Origin: a virus
Length of the DNA stretch: 36,251 nt
IMG/VR virus record: IMGVR_UViG_3300010396_001254
Span: 1-36,251 of that record
Direction: 5' to 3' (one strand)
Shown here: positions 1 to 5,649 of the stretch, piece after piece
Layout of the letters: every line of letters begins with the position of its first letter
Position numbering within the stretch: position 1 is the first letter of the stretch
The notes under the pieces: generated by a model
The model's database searches: none
Told to the model about the DNA's origin: nothing
What the model saw: only the letters and a program-made list of their open reading frames with translations
Position numbers and translations under genes: made by a program

Positions 1-972
1 ATGGCGAGCATCTACAGGCAGGGACGGCGCTGGCGGGCGCAGGTGTACGTGCGTGGCCAGCGGGCCTCGGACGTGTTCGACACCAAGGCGCAGGCCGCCG
101 CCTGGGCGCTGGAGCGCGAGGCAGAGTTGGCGGGCGACACGCTGCCGGACAAGACGCTGGCGGAAGCGCTGGAGCGGTACGCGCGCGAAGTGGCACCGGG
201 CCACAAGGGGTATGTGTGGGAGTCTCGGCGGCTCAAGGCGCTCGGTACGCATGCGGTGGCGCGCAAGCGGCTGCAGGCATTGGCGGGTGCGGACATCGCC
301 GGCTGGCGTGACGACCGGTTGAGGAGGGTGCAGCCGGCGTCGGTATTGCGCGAGATGAAGCTGCTGCACTCGGTGCTGGAAAGCTGCCGGCGCGATTTCG
401 GCTGGCTGCGCGACAACCCGATGAAGGATGTGACGCGACCCACGGCGCCGCCCAGTCGTAAGCGGCGCGTCACCGCGGACGAGATCGAGCGGCTGTGCCT
501 GGGCTTCGGCCTGGGCGAGCAGCTGGCCGCGGAAACGGCCACGCAGCGCGTGGGGCTGGCGTTTCTGTTCGCGCTGGAAACCGCGATGCGGGCCGGCGAG
601 GTGCTGGGGCTGCACTGGCCGGATATCGAACTGACCGGCCGCTATGTGCGGCTGCCAAAGACCAAGAACGGCGACGCGCGCGAAGTACCGCTGACCTTGC
701 GCGCCGTGGCGATTCTGGAAGTGCTGCCGGTGACCGATGGTCCGGCGTTCGGAGTGGCCGAGCCGACGCGTGATGCGCTGTTCCGCAAGATCCGGGCGCG
801 CGCCGCGCTGGATGACCTGCATTTCCACGACAGTCGCGCCGAGGCAATCTGGCGATTGTCGAAGAAGCTGGATGTGTTGCAGCTGGCCCGGGTTATCGGG
901 CACCGCGACCTGAAGTCGCTGATGATCTATTACAACGAGAGCGCGAGCGAGCTGGCTAGGCAGCTCGATTGA
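1..972 (+). CDS. int: Prophage tyrosine recombinase (integrase)
   Basis: Site-specific recombinase of 323 residues that should integrate and, with an excisionase, excise this prophage. The N-terminal ~60 residues look like a small arm-type DNA-binding domain, residues ~50-140 a core-binding SAM-like domain, and the C-terminal half the catalytic domain. Visible active-site residues are R196 (AMRAGE), a lysine in KTKNGD near 220, H276-x-x-R279 (HDSR), H301 (GHRD) and the nucleophile at Y310 or Y311 (YYNES). The ATG is base 1, so its ribosome-binding site and attL lie outside. It converges on the excisionase-like gene with a 17-bp overlap. Family assignment is firm; target site is inferred from the right end of the prophage. 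Confidence 0.95.
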   Translation: MASIYRQGRRWRAQVYVRGQRASDVFDTKAQAAAWALEREAELAGDTLPDKTLAEALERYAREVAPGHKGYVWESRRLKALGTHAVARKRLQALAGADIAGWRDDRLRRVQPASVLREMKLLHSVLESCRRDFGWLRDNPMKDVTRPTAPPSRKRRVTADEIERLCLGFGLGEQLAAETATQRVGLAFLFALETAMRAGEVLGLHWPDIELTGRYVRLPKTKNGDAREVPLTLRAVAILEVLPVTDGPAFGVAEPTRDALFRKIRARAALDDLHFHDSRAEAIWRLSKKLDVLQLARVIGHRDLKSLMIYYNESASELARQLD

Positions 973-1198
973 CGCTGCGGCGGTAGTTTTCCGCCCATTC
1001 CTCCACCTCGGATTTTTTCCACGTCTTGACCTTGCCCAGCGGCAGCGGCTTGGGGAAGTTCGGCTTGCAGGCGATCGTTTCGAGGAAGGTTCGGCGCGTG
1101 ATGCCGCCGAGGTAGGCCGCGCAGGCATCGGCGGAAAGCCAACGATCGCCAGTAACCAGGGCGGCGATCATGGCAACGGGGTCGTGGTGTTCGTTCAT
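956..1198 (-). CDS. AlpA/excisionase-like small DNA-binding protein
   Basis: An 80-residue protein starting MNEHHDPVAM. The middle reads as a winged-helix MerR/AlpA-type excisionase: WLSADACAAYLGGITRRTF resembles the first helices, then FPKPLPLGKVKTWKKSEVEEW, the usual pattern of a substrate-contacting wing and a W-containing helix. The start ATG overlaps the stop of the upstream gene (ATGA), so the two are probably translationally coupled. It is the last gene of the leftward operon and converges on the integrase, the usual place for an excisionase. The function as recombination directionality factor is inferred from fold pattern and position; a transcriptional regulator is the alternative. 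Confidence 0.75.
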   Translation of the reverse strand: MNEHHDPVAMIAALVTGDRWLSADACAAYLGGITRRTFLETIACKPNFPKPLPLGKVKTWKKSEVEEWAENYRRSVNRAA

Positions 1199-1548
1199 GC
1201 GGCGATCCGCTCCGGCAATTCTGTCTGTTCTGGATTGACGCTGGCGGTGTCCTGGTGTCGCGGGCTGAGCAAGCGCGGAAGCGCGCGCCGGAGGCCGTCG
1301 AGCACACGCGACCAACCGATGCGCGGATGCCACGGCCGTCCGTCGACGACTGCGCGGTAGCTGTCGATGCGCTGCGTGCGGAAAAGCTCGATGGTATGCG
1401 TTACAGGCGTGACGCCATCGAAGTCTTCAATGGTGATACGACGGCGAAGCAACGGCGGCTGCCAAATGGGCTCGCGCTGTTCTTCGGGCTCGACATCGGG
1501 TCGGTGCCGTTCGCGTCGTGCTTGGTATTTTCGCGTTCGCCGATACAT
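1195..1548 (-). CDS. Hypothetical protein next to the cassette array
   Basis: A 117-residue, arginine-rich (basic) protein of unknown function, starting MYRRTRKYQARRERH. A proline-rich stretch (EEQREPIWQPPLLRRR) precedes a likely folded part (ITIEDFDGVTPVTHTIELFRTQRIDSYRAVVDG). The start has an AAGG six bases upstream, and the stop overlaps the start of the excisionase-like gene (ATGA). It lies directly downstream of the damaged last attC of the integron cassettes, so it is either the original phage gene at the insertion point or the remains of a further cassette. I do not recognise the family. Confidence 0.6.
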   Translation of the reverse strand: MYRRTRKYQARRERHRPDVEPEEQREPIWQPPLLRRRITIEDFDGVTPVTHTIELFRTQRIDSYRAVVDGRPWHPRIGWSRVLDGLRRALPRLLSPRHQDTASVNPEQTELPERIAA

Positions 1549-1586
1549 TGCAGACCTTCAACGGTTCGGATAATGAGGGTTAGGCG
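1549..1586 (-). other. Truncated attC site (3' end of cassette array)
   Basis: On the minus strand the stop of the 1587-1940 gene is followed by GCCTAAC (1585-1579), an exact match to the attC inverse core RYYYAAC. It is complementary to the GTTAGGC core that opens the same cassette, as expected for one cassette's two ends. No matching GTTRRRY core or paired arm follows before the next gene starts at 1548, so this attC looks deleted on one side. Confidence 0.5.
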
Positions 1587-1940
1587 TCACTTGAACTTTT
1601 CGCGGTACGGGCGGCAGCCGTTGCTCATGAAGTGCGCGCTAAGCCCCTGCACGCGCGCTTTGGGGCACTCCGGCACATCGTCCGTGCTGTCGCCGCCATA
1701 CCACACGTTTTCAACATCCGGCCGTGCGTGCAGGAGCATCAACACCGCGCACAGTTCGGGCCACGGTCCGCGCTCGTATCCTTCGCCGTAGTAGCGCGCC
1801 AGCGTGTCAATCTCGTGCGTGGCACCCTCTGGTGCGCGTTCCTGGTCTGCGGGTTGCAGCGTGTAGCCTTTCGGCAGTGGAAACTCAAATTCGTCGGTGG
1901 CGTCGCGCAACCGTGCGTAAATGCGTGCATCAATTCCCAT
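1587..1940 (-). CDS. Integron-cassette hypothetical protein (MGIDARIY family)
   Basis: A 117-residue acidic protein of unknown function starting MGIDARIYARLRD. The start is chosen because a CAGGAGA ribosome-binding site lies 7-8 bases upstream; a longer in-frame start at 1991 would lie inside the attC site. The gene sits exactly as a cassette gene does: 22 bases after a GTTAGGC core (1968-1962) and ending two bases before an inverse core GCCTAAC. No membrane segment or signal peptide is visible; the C-terminal part has conserved-looking tryptophans and cysteine (WYGGDSTDDVPECPKA). I infer that it is mobile cargo; its role is unknown. Confidence 0.75.
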   Translation of the reverse strand: MGIDARIYARLRDATDEFEFPLPKGYTLQPADQERAPEGATHEIDTLARYYGEGYERGPWPELCAVLMLLHARPDVENVWYGGDSTDDVPECPKARVQGLSAHFMSNGCRPYREKFK

Positions 1941-1961
1941 TGTTGTCTCCTGTTTGGTGGC

Positions 1962-2031
1962 GCCTAACTCTGCGGTCAACCGGAAGCTCACCCGCTACGC
2001 GGGTTCGCTCCGGTTACCTTGGCCGTTAGCC
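1962..2031 (-). repeat. Integron attC site A
   Basis: A 70-bp imperfect palindrome bounded by GCCTAAC (1962-1968) and GTTAGCC (2025-2031) on the plus strand. The arms GTCAACCGGA and TCCGGTTAC pair with one unpaired base, the extrahelical base typical of attC, and the centre is a CCCGC-TAC-GCGGG hairpin. On the minus strand it closes the zinc-ribbon cassette and opens the 1587-1940 cassette. Confidence 0.8.
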
Positions 2032-2225
2032 GGCAGGCTCGGATCGCGTGTGATGTGCTTGCCGGCTGCGTCGTAGTACATCGTTTCGGCAAAGTCGCCG
2101 TCATCGCATTTGTCGCATCGCACTTCCAAGCGCACCGCTTCCGGGTAGTCTGTATCAGTGCGCTCCGCTGCCATCTCGCGCTTGCAGTACGGGCAGCGCA
2201 GCAGGATGTGTGTTTCAAGGTTCAC
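1995..2225 (-). CDS. Integron-cassette zinc-ribbon protein
   Basis: A 76-residue protein with two cysteine pairs, CPYCK near residue 11 and CDKC near 37, spaced as in a zinc ribbon. It probably binds zinc and may contact nucleic acid or a protein partner. The start is GTG (MNLETHILL) with GGGAGG seven bases upstream. The last ~11 codons lie inside attC site A, which is common for integron cassette genes. The gene opens 14 bases after the GTTAGCC core at 2245-2239. Its start overlaps the 3' end of the Lar-like gene by 11 bases. The zinc ribbon is visible; the function is not known. Confidence 0.75.
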   Translation of the reverse strand: MNLETHILLRCPYCKREMAAERTDTDYPEAVRLEVRCDKCDDGDFAETMYYDAAGKHITRDPSLPANGQGNRSEPA

Positions 2226-2472
2226 TGGTTGGCCTCCCGGCTAACTCTGCGTCCGAGCGGACCGGGTTCCCCGGCCGCTCAACTTGGTCGTTAGGCGGCA
2301 ATCGCTTGTTCCACACTTTGATTGCAACATCCTCGGTCTGGCATGGAGGGTCAATGGGTCCAAAATGGCATTCCATGTCTTCCGCGCAAGCAGCAAACCA
2401 AAGCTGTCCTGCTTTGTAGGTCTTCGCTTTGCCACCGCAAAACGGGCAAGGCATGCAGTTTTCATTGCTCAT
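2215..2472 (-). CDS. Lar-like restriction alleviation protein (integron cassette)
   Basis: An 85-residue protein whose first ~60 residues follow the Lar pattern: CPFCGGKAKTYKAG, then a second cysteine pair region (CAEDMEC), and the closing motif AIKVWNKR. Lar of the Rac prophage relieves type I restriction of foreign DNA by stimulating modification. The start has GGAG seven bases upstream and overlaps the stop of the HNH gene (ATGA). The C-terminal ~25 residues are encoded by attC site B and the first bases of the next cassette, so they are unlikely to be functional. An anti-restriction role is inferred from family resemblance; many Lar-like zinc ribbons have no tested function. Confidence 0.7.
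   Translation of the reverse strand: MSNENCMPCPFCGGKAKTYKAGQLWFAACAEDMECHFGPIDPPCQTEDVAIKVWNKRLPPNDQVERPGNPVRSDAELAGRPTSEP
2239..2296 (-). repeat. Integron attC site B
   Basis: A 58-bp imperfect palindrome bounded by GGCTAAC (2239-2245) and GTTAGGC (2290-2296). Inner arms GAGCGG and CCGCTC pair around a small GC-rich hairpin. On the minus strand it closes the Lar-like cassette and opens the zinc-ribbon cassette; the GTTAGCC core is exactly complementary to the GGCTAAC of site A, as the two ends of one cassette must be. Confidence 0.8.
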
Positions 2473-2978
2473 GTGAGTGCTCCGGGGTTGCCCCCTAACA
2501 ATTCATTCAAGGCGGACGGCTGCGCCGCCGCTTGATTCAGGGGGTTACAATTCCCCCGCCGCCACGTCTGCCCTTTCCAGATGGCATGGATCGCACTTGG
2601 GTTGACGCCGTGGCGTTCGGCCAGCAGGCGGGCCGTGTGCAGGGTGCGGCTTTTGTGGGCGCGGCGGATGTCGATCACGTCGGCGGGGGTGAGCGTGGCG
2701 CCGACGCCGGCGCGCTGGGCTTCGGCCAGGGGGATGGCGCGCAGGTGCGCCGGGTTGCAGCAGGTGCGGCTGTGGCAACTGGCCACCACCACCAGCGCTT
2801 CCGGCAACGCACCCCATAGCGTTTCCCACATCCAGCGCGCAGCGGTCATGCGGCGGCGGCGGTGTTGCTTGCGCGCGTAGCCCTTGGCATCCACGGTGCC
2901 CAGCCATTCCCAGCAGGCCGTCGGGTCGCGTGGCAGCCGCACCATCGGCTTGATGGTGGTGCCCTCAACGTGCGGCAT
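2469..2978 (-). CDS. HNH-like phage endonuclease, C-terminus altered by attC
   Basis: A 169-residue protein starting MPHVEGTTIK with GGAGGG five bases upstream. Residues ~17-80 match the phage HNH endonuclease pattern: CWEWLG...GYAR, AARWMWETLWG, and SCHSRTCCNPAHL, the cysteine-containing zinc-like half with the closing N-P-x-H-L. The first histidine of the usual LxHxC motif is replaced (VVVASC), so nuclease activity is doubtful. A helix-turn-helix-like tail (PADVIDIRRAHKSRT...HGVNPSAIHAIWKGQTW) follows, as in many homing-type relatives. The last ~24 residues read straight through attC site C and stop at the start of the Lar-like gene (ATGA). I infer that the cassettes inserted at the 3' end of this phage gene. 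Confidence 0.65.
   Translation of the reverse strand: MPHVEGTTIKPMVRLPRDPTACWEWLGTVDAKGYARKQHRRRRMTAARWMWETLWGALPEALVVVASCHSRTCCNPAHLRAIPLAEAQRAGVGATLTPADVIDIRRAHKSRTLHTARLLAERHGVNPSAIHAIWKGQTWRRGNCNPLNQAAAQPSALNELLGGNPGALT
2493..2550 (-). repeat. Integron attC site C
   Basis: A 58-bp site bounded by CCCTAAC (2493-2499) and GTTACAA (2544-2550). The arms around TTCAAGGCGG and CCGCTTGAttc pair with an unpaired base and a GGACGGCTGCGCCG centre. The TAACAATTCATTCAAG start is very like well-known proteobacterial cassette attC sites. It opens the Lar-like cassette on the minus strand (core GTTAGGG). Its outer core (TTGTAAC on the minus strand) is a poor RYYYAAC match and lies inside the HNH gene. 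Confidence 0.8.
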
Positions 2979-3258
2979 GCGCGCCCTCCGGCATCGTGTC
3001 GTGGGCGCCCTGGCGCTGCCGGCGATCGGCCTTGCGCAGCATGCGCAGGCGGCACTGTTCGGCGTGGCGCACGGCGCGGTCGATGGCGCGGATGCAGTCG
3101 CGCAGGTCGTTGAGCGCGGCGAGGTCCAGCCGGCCGTGTTCGGCGTGCAGAAGCGCCTGCTCGATGTGGGCCTTGGCCGCAACAGCGCATGCGGCGGCGC
3201 GCGCGGCGAACCTGGCGCGGCGGTGGAGCTGTTCGGGGGTGTTGCGAGGGATGTTCAT
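2965..3258 (-). CDS. Hypothetical helical phage protein
   Basis: A 97-residue basic, alanine- and arginine-rich protein starting MNIPRNTPEQ, predicted by eye to be mainly helical (ARFAARAAACAVAAKAHIEQALLHAEHG...LNDLRDCIRAIDRAVRHAEQ). It overlaps the start of the HNH gene by 14 bases and belongs to the leftward early operon. No recognised domain. The N-terminal start is preferred over a site 12 codons upstream because the upstream codons (MRRDIRKPRGRR) look like out-of-frame filler; this is a judgement rather than proof. Confidence 0.6.
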   Translation of the reverse strand: MNIPRNTPEQLHRRARFAARAAACAVAAKAHIEQALLHAEHGRLDLAALNDLRDCIRAIDRAVRHAEQCRLRMLRKADRRQRQGAHDTMPEGAHAAR

Positions 3259-3295
3259 GCGGCGGCCTCGGGGTTTTCGGATGTCACGGCGCACG

Positions 3296-3556
3296 TCAAT
3301 GGATGGGGCTGCCGCTGGGCAGGATGACGCCGGCCTGCTGCCATGCCAGCTCGCTCAACAGATCGTCGAGGCGGCGCTGGTCGCGCTGGCGCATGGCCAG
3401 TTGCACGTCATGCCATGGCGTCAAGGACGTGGCGCCGACCGGTCTATCCGTATCGACCTGCCGGGTGCGCATGAGTCCGTACTTGGCCAGGTCTGCATCG
3501 GACAGGTCCTCCAGAACATCTTCAACATCAACTTCAGTGGAAACGGTGACGTACAT
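3296..3556 (-). CDS. Hypothetical small acidic phage protein
   Basis: An 86-residue protein starting MYVTVSTEVDVEDVLEDLSDADLAKYGL, with a strongly acidic N-terminus and a helical C-terminal half (WHDVQLAMRQRDQRRLDDLLSELAWQQAG). GAGG lies eight bases before the ATG. It is the first clear gene after a ~320-base stretch whose sequence resembles the leader of phage Icd/ash-type genes, so its translation may be controlled by that leader. The acidic helical pattern resembles small phage proteins sometimes seen next to such leaders. Function unknown. Confidence 0.65.
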   Translation of the reverse strand: MYVTVSTEVDVEDVLEDLSDADLAKYGLMRTRQVDTDRPVGATSLTPWHDVQLAMRQRDQRRLDDLLSELAWQQAGVILPSGSPIH

Positions 3557-3878
3557 GGCATCGCCTCGATGGTAGTGGTGGCGCGGAAAGCCGGTGGACT
3601 CAGCAGCGCCCTGCGCGGGGCGGCTCGCGCCGGGCCTGCACGTCCAGGGGAGGAAACGCGTGCAAGGCGCTGGTGAGTGCCGCGTGTGGAGCTCCGACGC
3701 GGCGGCGGGCAGGGGCGTAACCGGCGAAGAAGGGCGCGCGCTGCGTGCGCCTGCACGACGTGCAACCGGTGTTCCCTGCGGCCGGGGTTTTCGAGGATGA
3801 AGGCCTCGGGCACTGGCCGGCTGATCCCACCGGTGGGCGACCGGCGGCGCGGTGTGGCATGGGCACGACGGGCATGCA
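3557..3878 (-). ncRNA. Possible C4-type antisense RNA / Icd-like leader region
   Basis: About 320 bases without a convincing gene. Read leftward it ends in CCACCACTACCATCGAGG just before the 3556 start, and it has several short stems, for example CGAGG-CCTTCAT-CCTCG (about 3792-3808). From memory, the layout and shadow reading frames resemble the conserved leader before Icd-like and ash genes in P1/P4-like prophages, where the C4 antisense RNA acts. An open frame does start at 3879 (TGATG overlap with the previous gene) and runs to 3421, but it has no ribosome-binding site and overlaps the 3296-3556 gene out of frame. The RNA call rests on resemblance only. Confidence 0.3.
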
Positions 3879-4229
3879 TCAGGTGGGGAAATGAGGCTTG
3901 CTGTGCAGCGGCATCGCCGTGGCGGCCACGTGGGGCGCATCCAGGCGCCCGGCGACGCATTCGCCGGCCAGCGCGGCATAGGCGGCCTGGTCGACGTAAT
4001 CGTCGACGTGCAGGCGGCCGCCCGCGCCGCGCGCCATTTTCAGCAGCGCCATGAACTGCCAGCCGTGCTGTTCGGTGAGGTGGTGGCCGTACATGGCGTT
4101 GAAGGCGCGCACGGCGCGGGCCATGCTGCGCTCGCCGCTGGGCTGGTCGCGCAGCTGGGCGCGCTGGTCGATGGCGTCGGCAGCCTGGGTGAGCAGATCG
4201 ATGGCGGTGACGGCGTTGAGATCAGACAT
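3879..4229 (-). CDS. DUF6378 family phage protein
   Basis: A 116-residue protein starting MSDLNAVTAIDLLTQAADAIDQRA. The series LLTQAADAIDQRAQLRD...GERSMARAVRAFNAMYGHHLTEQHGWQFMALLKMAR, then DDYVDQAAYAALAGE, is the signature of the DUF6378 family of phage early proteins; the ED/YVD-type acidic residues resemble those of MazG-like nucleotide pyrophosphohydrolases, though activity is unproven here. AGGA lies eight bases before the ATG. The preceding gene overlaps it by eight bases. The last ~25 residues after AGECVAGRL look unlike the family and may be a variable tail. Confidence 0.75.
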   Translation of the reverse strand: MSDLNAVTAIDLLTQAADAIDQRAQLRDQPSGERSMARAVRAFNAMYGHHLTEQHGWQFMALLKMARGAGGRLHVDDYVDQAAYAALAGECVAGRLDAPHVAATAMPLHSKPHFPT

Positions 4230-4413
4230 CGGTGGCTTCCTGGTGGGCTTGGTGCTGGTGGTCGGCAAGATCGCGCAAGGCATGGCGATGACGCTCGATG
4301 CAGCGCGGTGGCGGCACATCGGTGTCGCAGTAGCGCGGATCGCCATGCAACCAGATGCGCCATTCGGCGAGCAGGGCGGCGGAACCGTCGAGGTCGGGTA
4401 CCAGGCTGGTCAT
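4222..4413 (-). CDS. Hypothetical small phage protein
   Basis: A 63-residue protein starting MTSLVPDLDGSAALLAEWRIWLHGDPRYCD, rich in histidine towards the C-terminus (RHRHALRDLADHQHQAHQEA). GGGAG lies eight bases upstream of the ATG. The start overlaps the stop of the upstream gene (ATGA) and the 3' end overlaps the DUF6378 gene by eight bases, so it is embedded in a coupled string of early genes. No recognised domain and no membrane segment. Confidence 0.6.
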   Translation of the reverse strand: MTSLVPDLDGSAALLAEWRIWLHGDPRYCDTDVPPPRCIERHRHALRDLADHQHQAHQEATDV

Positions 4414-4646
4414 GCGCCCGGCTCCCCGCGCAGGTGGGCGATGGCGGCCTGCGCCTCGCGCCGCGCGCTGCGCTGGGCCAGTTCGTTGCCGGCTTCGCGC
4501 TCGGCGTGGATGGCGCGTACCAGCGTGGCCACGTTGTGGCGGATGCAGGCGACTTTCTCGGCCAGCTGTTTCTCGCCGGCCAGCACCAGCTCGAACTCGG
4601 CGCGGCGCAAGGTGTCGCTGGCGTGCGGCACGGTTTGGCAGGTCAT
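4410..4646 (-). CDS. Hypothetical helical phage protein
   Basis: A 78-residue protein starting MTCQTVPHASDTLRRAEFELVLAGEKQLAEKVACIRHNVATLVRAIHAERE. Heptad-like leucine and alanine spacing suggests a helical hairpin or coiled coil. GGGAG precedes the ATG by nine bases. Start and stop both overlap neighbouring genes by ATGA junctions, which supports it as real coding sequence. Function unknown. Confidence 0.6.
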   Translation of the reverse strand: MTCQTVPHASDTLRRAEFELVLAGEKQLAEKVACIRHNVATLVRAIHAEREAGNELAQRSARREAQAAIAHLRGEPGA

Positions 4647-4918
4647 GGCGCGGCACTCCCTTGCAGGAAGCTGGCGACGAACAGGCCGAAACTGGCGGTA
4701 CTAACCGCGGCGTAGGCCAGCAGCCAAAGCAGCCAGTAGCGGCCGAGCACCCGGGGGATTTCGGCGAAGCGATCGACGGCGGGTGGCATGGCGCGCGGCG
4801 CGGTGGTGCGCGCGGCTACCGGCAGCGCGGTGATGGTGGCGGCGCGGTGGTGGGCGTGGCGCTCCACGGCGTGCATCGCGGCGCGGCGCGTATGCAGGTA
4901 ATGGATGGAAGCGGTCAT
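4643..4918 (-). CDS. Hypothetical single-span membrane protein
   Basis: A 91-residue protein. The first ~60 residues are basic and soluble-looking with many histidines (AMHAVERHAHHRAATI). Residues ~61-86 (YWLLWLLAYAAVSTASFGLFVASFL) form one strong transmembrane helix near the C-terminus, giving a tail-anchored appearance. GGAGGG lies upstream of the ATG, and both ends overlap neighbours (ATGA). With the next gene it makes a pair of small membrane proteins in the PL operon. Such early phage membrane proteins sometimes act in exclusion or host takeover, but nothing here shows which. Confidence 0.6.
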   Translation of the reverse strand: MTASIHYLHTRRAAMHAVERHAHHRAATITALPVAARTTAPRAMPPAVDRFAEIPRVLGRYWLLWLLAYAAVSTASFGLFVASFLQGSAAP

Positions 4919-5097
4919 GATTCACCCTCCATGAGAGCCCCCGCGGCGAACAGGATGGCGAGCAACAGCCCGGTGATGGACTGCGCGATGCAAGGTGCTG
5001 CCCACCGGTCTGGCAGTGCGCATAACAGCCAGATCGAGCCTAGGAAGAGCGCGCCCGAGGCGATGGCGGCAAAGGTATAGCCAGCGGCGCGGGTCAT
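4915..5097 (-). CDS. Hypothetical two-span membrane protein
   Basis: A 60-residue protein with two hydrophobic segments: residues ~5-27 (AGYTFAAIASGALFLGSIWLLCA) and ~36-55 (CIAQSITGLLLAILFAAGAL), joined by a short LPDRWAAP turn. It is almost entirely membrane-embedded. Its start overlaps the stop of the 22-residue micro-gene (ATGA) and its stop overlaps the next start. The size would suit a holin-like or exclusion protein, but it lies in the early operon, far from the lysis genes, so I give no function. Confidence 0.6.
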   Translation of the reverse strand: MTRAAGYTFAAIASGALFLGSIWLLCALPDRWAAPCIAQSITGLLLAILFAAGALMEGES

Positions 5098-5162
5098 GCG
5101 GCACCGCCGACGCGGGCGACGGCTGCGCGAAGCGTTGCCAACACATCCACCGGCGCGCTCAT
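5094..5162 (-). CDS. 22-residue micro-gene
   Basis: Encodes MSAPVDVLATLRAAVARVGG followed by AA. It is too short for usual gene calling, but its ATG overlaps the stop of the upstream gene and its TGA overlaps the next ATG, the same coupling as the rest of the operon. It fills exactly the gap that would otherwise break the chain of overlaps. It forms one amphipathic helix. It may be a real micropeptide, or it may act mainly as a translational relay between its neighbours. Confidence 0.45.
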   Translation of the reverse strand: MSAPVDVLATLRAAVARVGGAA

Positions 5163-5296
5163 GCCAGCGCCTCCACGTCGGTGAGCTCGCGTCCGGTGGT
5201 GGCCTCGATGTGTTCGCGCACCTTGTCGGCCACGCCCTGCCAGCTGCCCAGCTCGAACGGGATGGCGTCGTTTTCGCCGTGGTCGTGGATGTTCAT
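5159..5296 (-). CDS. Hypothetical 45-residue phage protein
   Basis: A short acidic protein starting MNIHDHGENDAIPFELGSWQ, with helical ending VADKVREHIEATTGRELTDVEALA. GAGGG is seven bases upstream of the ATG. Start and stop overlap neighbours (ATGA). The composition (balanced charges, no low-complexity run) looks like a real small protein. Function unknown. Confidence 0.6.
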   Translation of the reverse strand: MNIHDHGENDAIPFELGSWQGVADKVREHIEATTGRELTDVEALA

Positions 5297-5649
5297 GCCG
5301 CGGCCCTCAGTTGGGCGGCGCGGCGCGTCATCACGATGCGGGCGAGGCCGCGCAGCGCGCGCTCCAGCGTGGCAGTGACGGCGCGGGCGCCGTCGTGGCC
5401 CAGGTAGATGTTTGCGCGGGAGTTGGCGGTGTCGGCGATGATGAAATCGTGCATGCGCAGCTGCACGATGAGCTGTGCCGCCTGTTCGGGGCTGAAATGG
5501 AGGCTGATGCCATGGCCCGGCTCGGGCCGCAACGTCAACAGGATGCAGGCGTACGCGTCGTCGGGGTCGTGCGACGCCATGACGGAATAGTCGACGCCGT
5601 TGCGGATCGGCGTGCCGTGGAAGTGGAGGCGGCGGATGGCGTGGCTCAT
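5293..5649 (-). CDS. Hypothetical phage protein
   Basis: A 118-residue protein starting MSHAIRRLHFHGTPIRNGVDYSVMASHDPDDAYACILLTLRP. Residues ~45-90 (GISLHFSPEQAAQLIVQLRMHDFIIADTANSRA) suggest an alternating strand-helix fold; the C-terminus is basic (RGLARIVMTRRAAQLRAAA). The start is chosen because it overlaps the stop of the previous gene (TAATG) and has GGAG nine bases upstream; upstream in-frame codons are arginine- and alanine-rich filler. I do not recognise the family. Confidence 0.65.
   Translation of the reverse strand: MSHAIRRLHFHGTPIRNGVDYSVMASHDPDDAYACILLTLRPEPGHGISLHFSPEQAAQLIVQLRMHDFIIADTANSRANIYLGHDGARAVTATLERALRGLARIVMTRRAAQLRAAA

Noticed and set aside
2545-2978. An additional integron cassette containing the HNH gene
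   Set aside because: No GTTRRRY core complementary to TTGTAAC was found upstream of the HNH start at 2978-3260, so it is more likely a phage gene invaded at its 3' end.
3421-3879. A leftward gene starting at 3879 with a TGATG junction
   Set aside because: It has no ribosome-binding site, turns basic and low-complexity, and overlaps the well-started 3296-3556 gene out of frame; the region is better described as a possible RNA leader.
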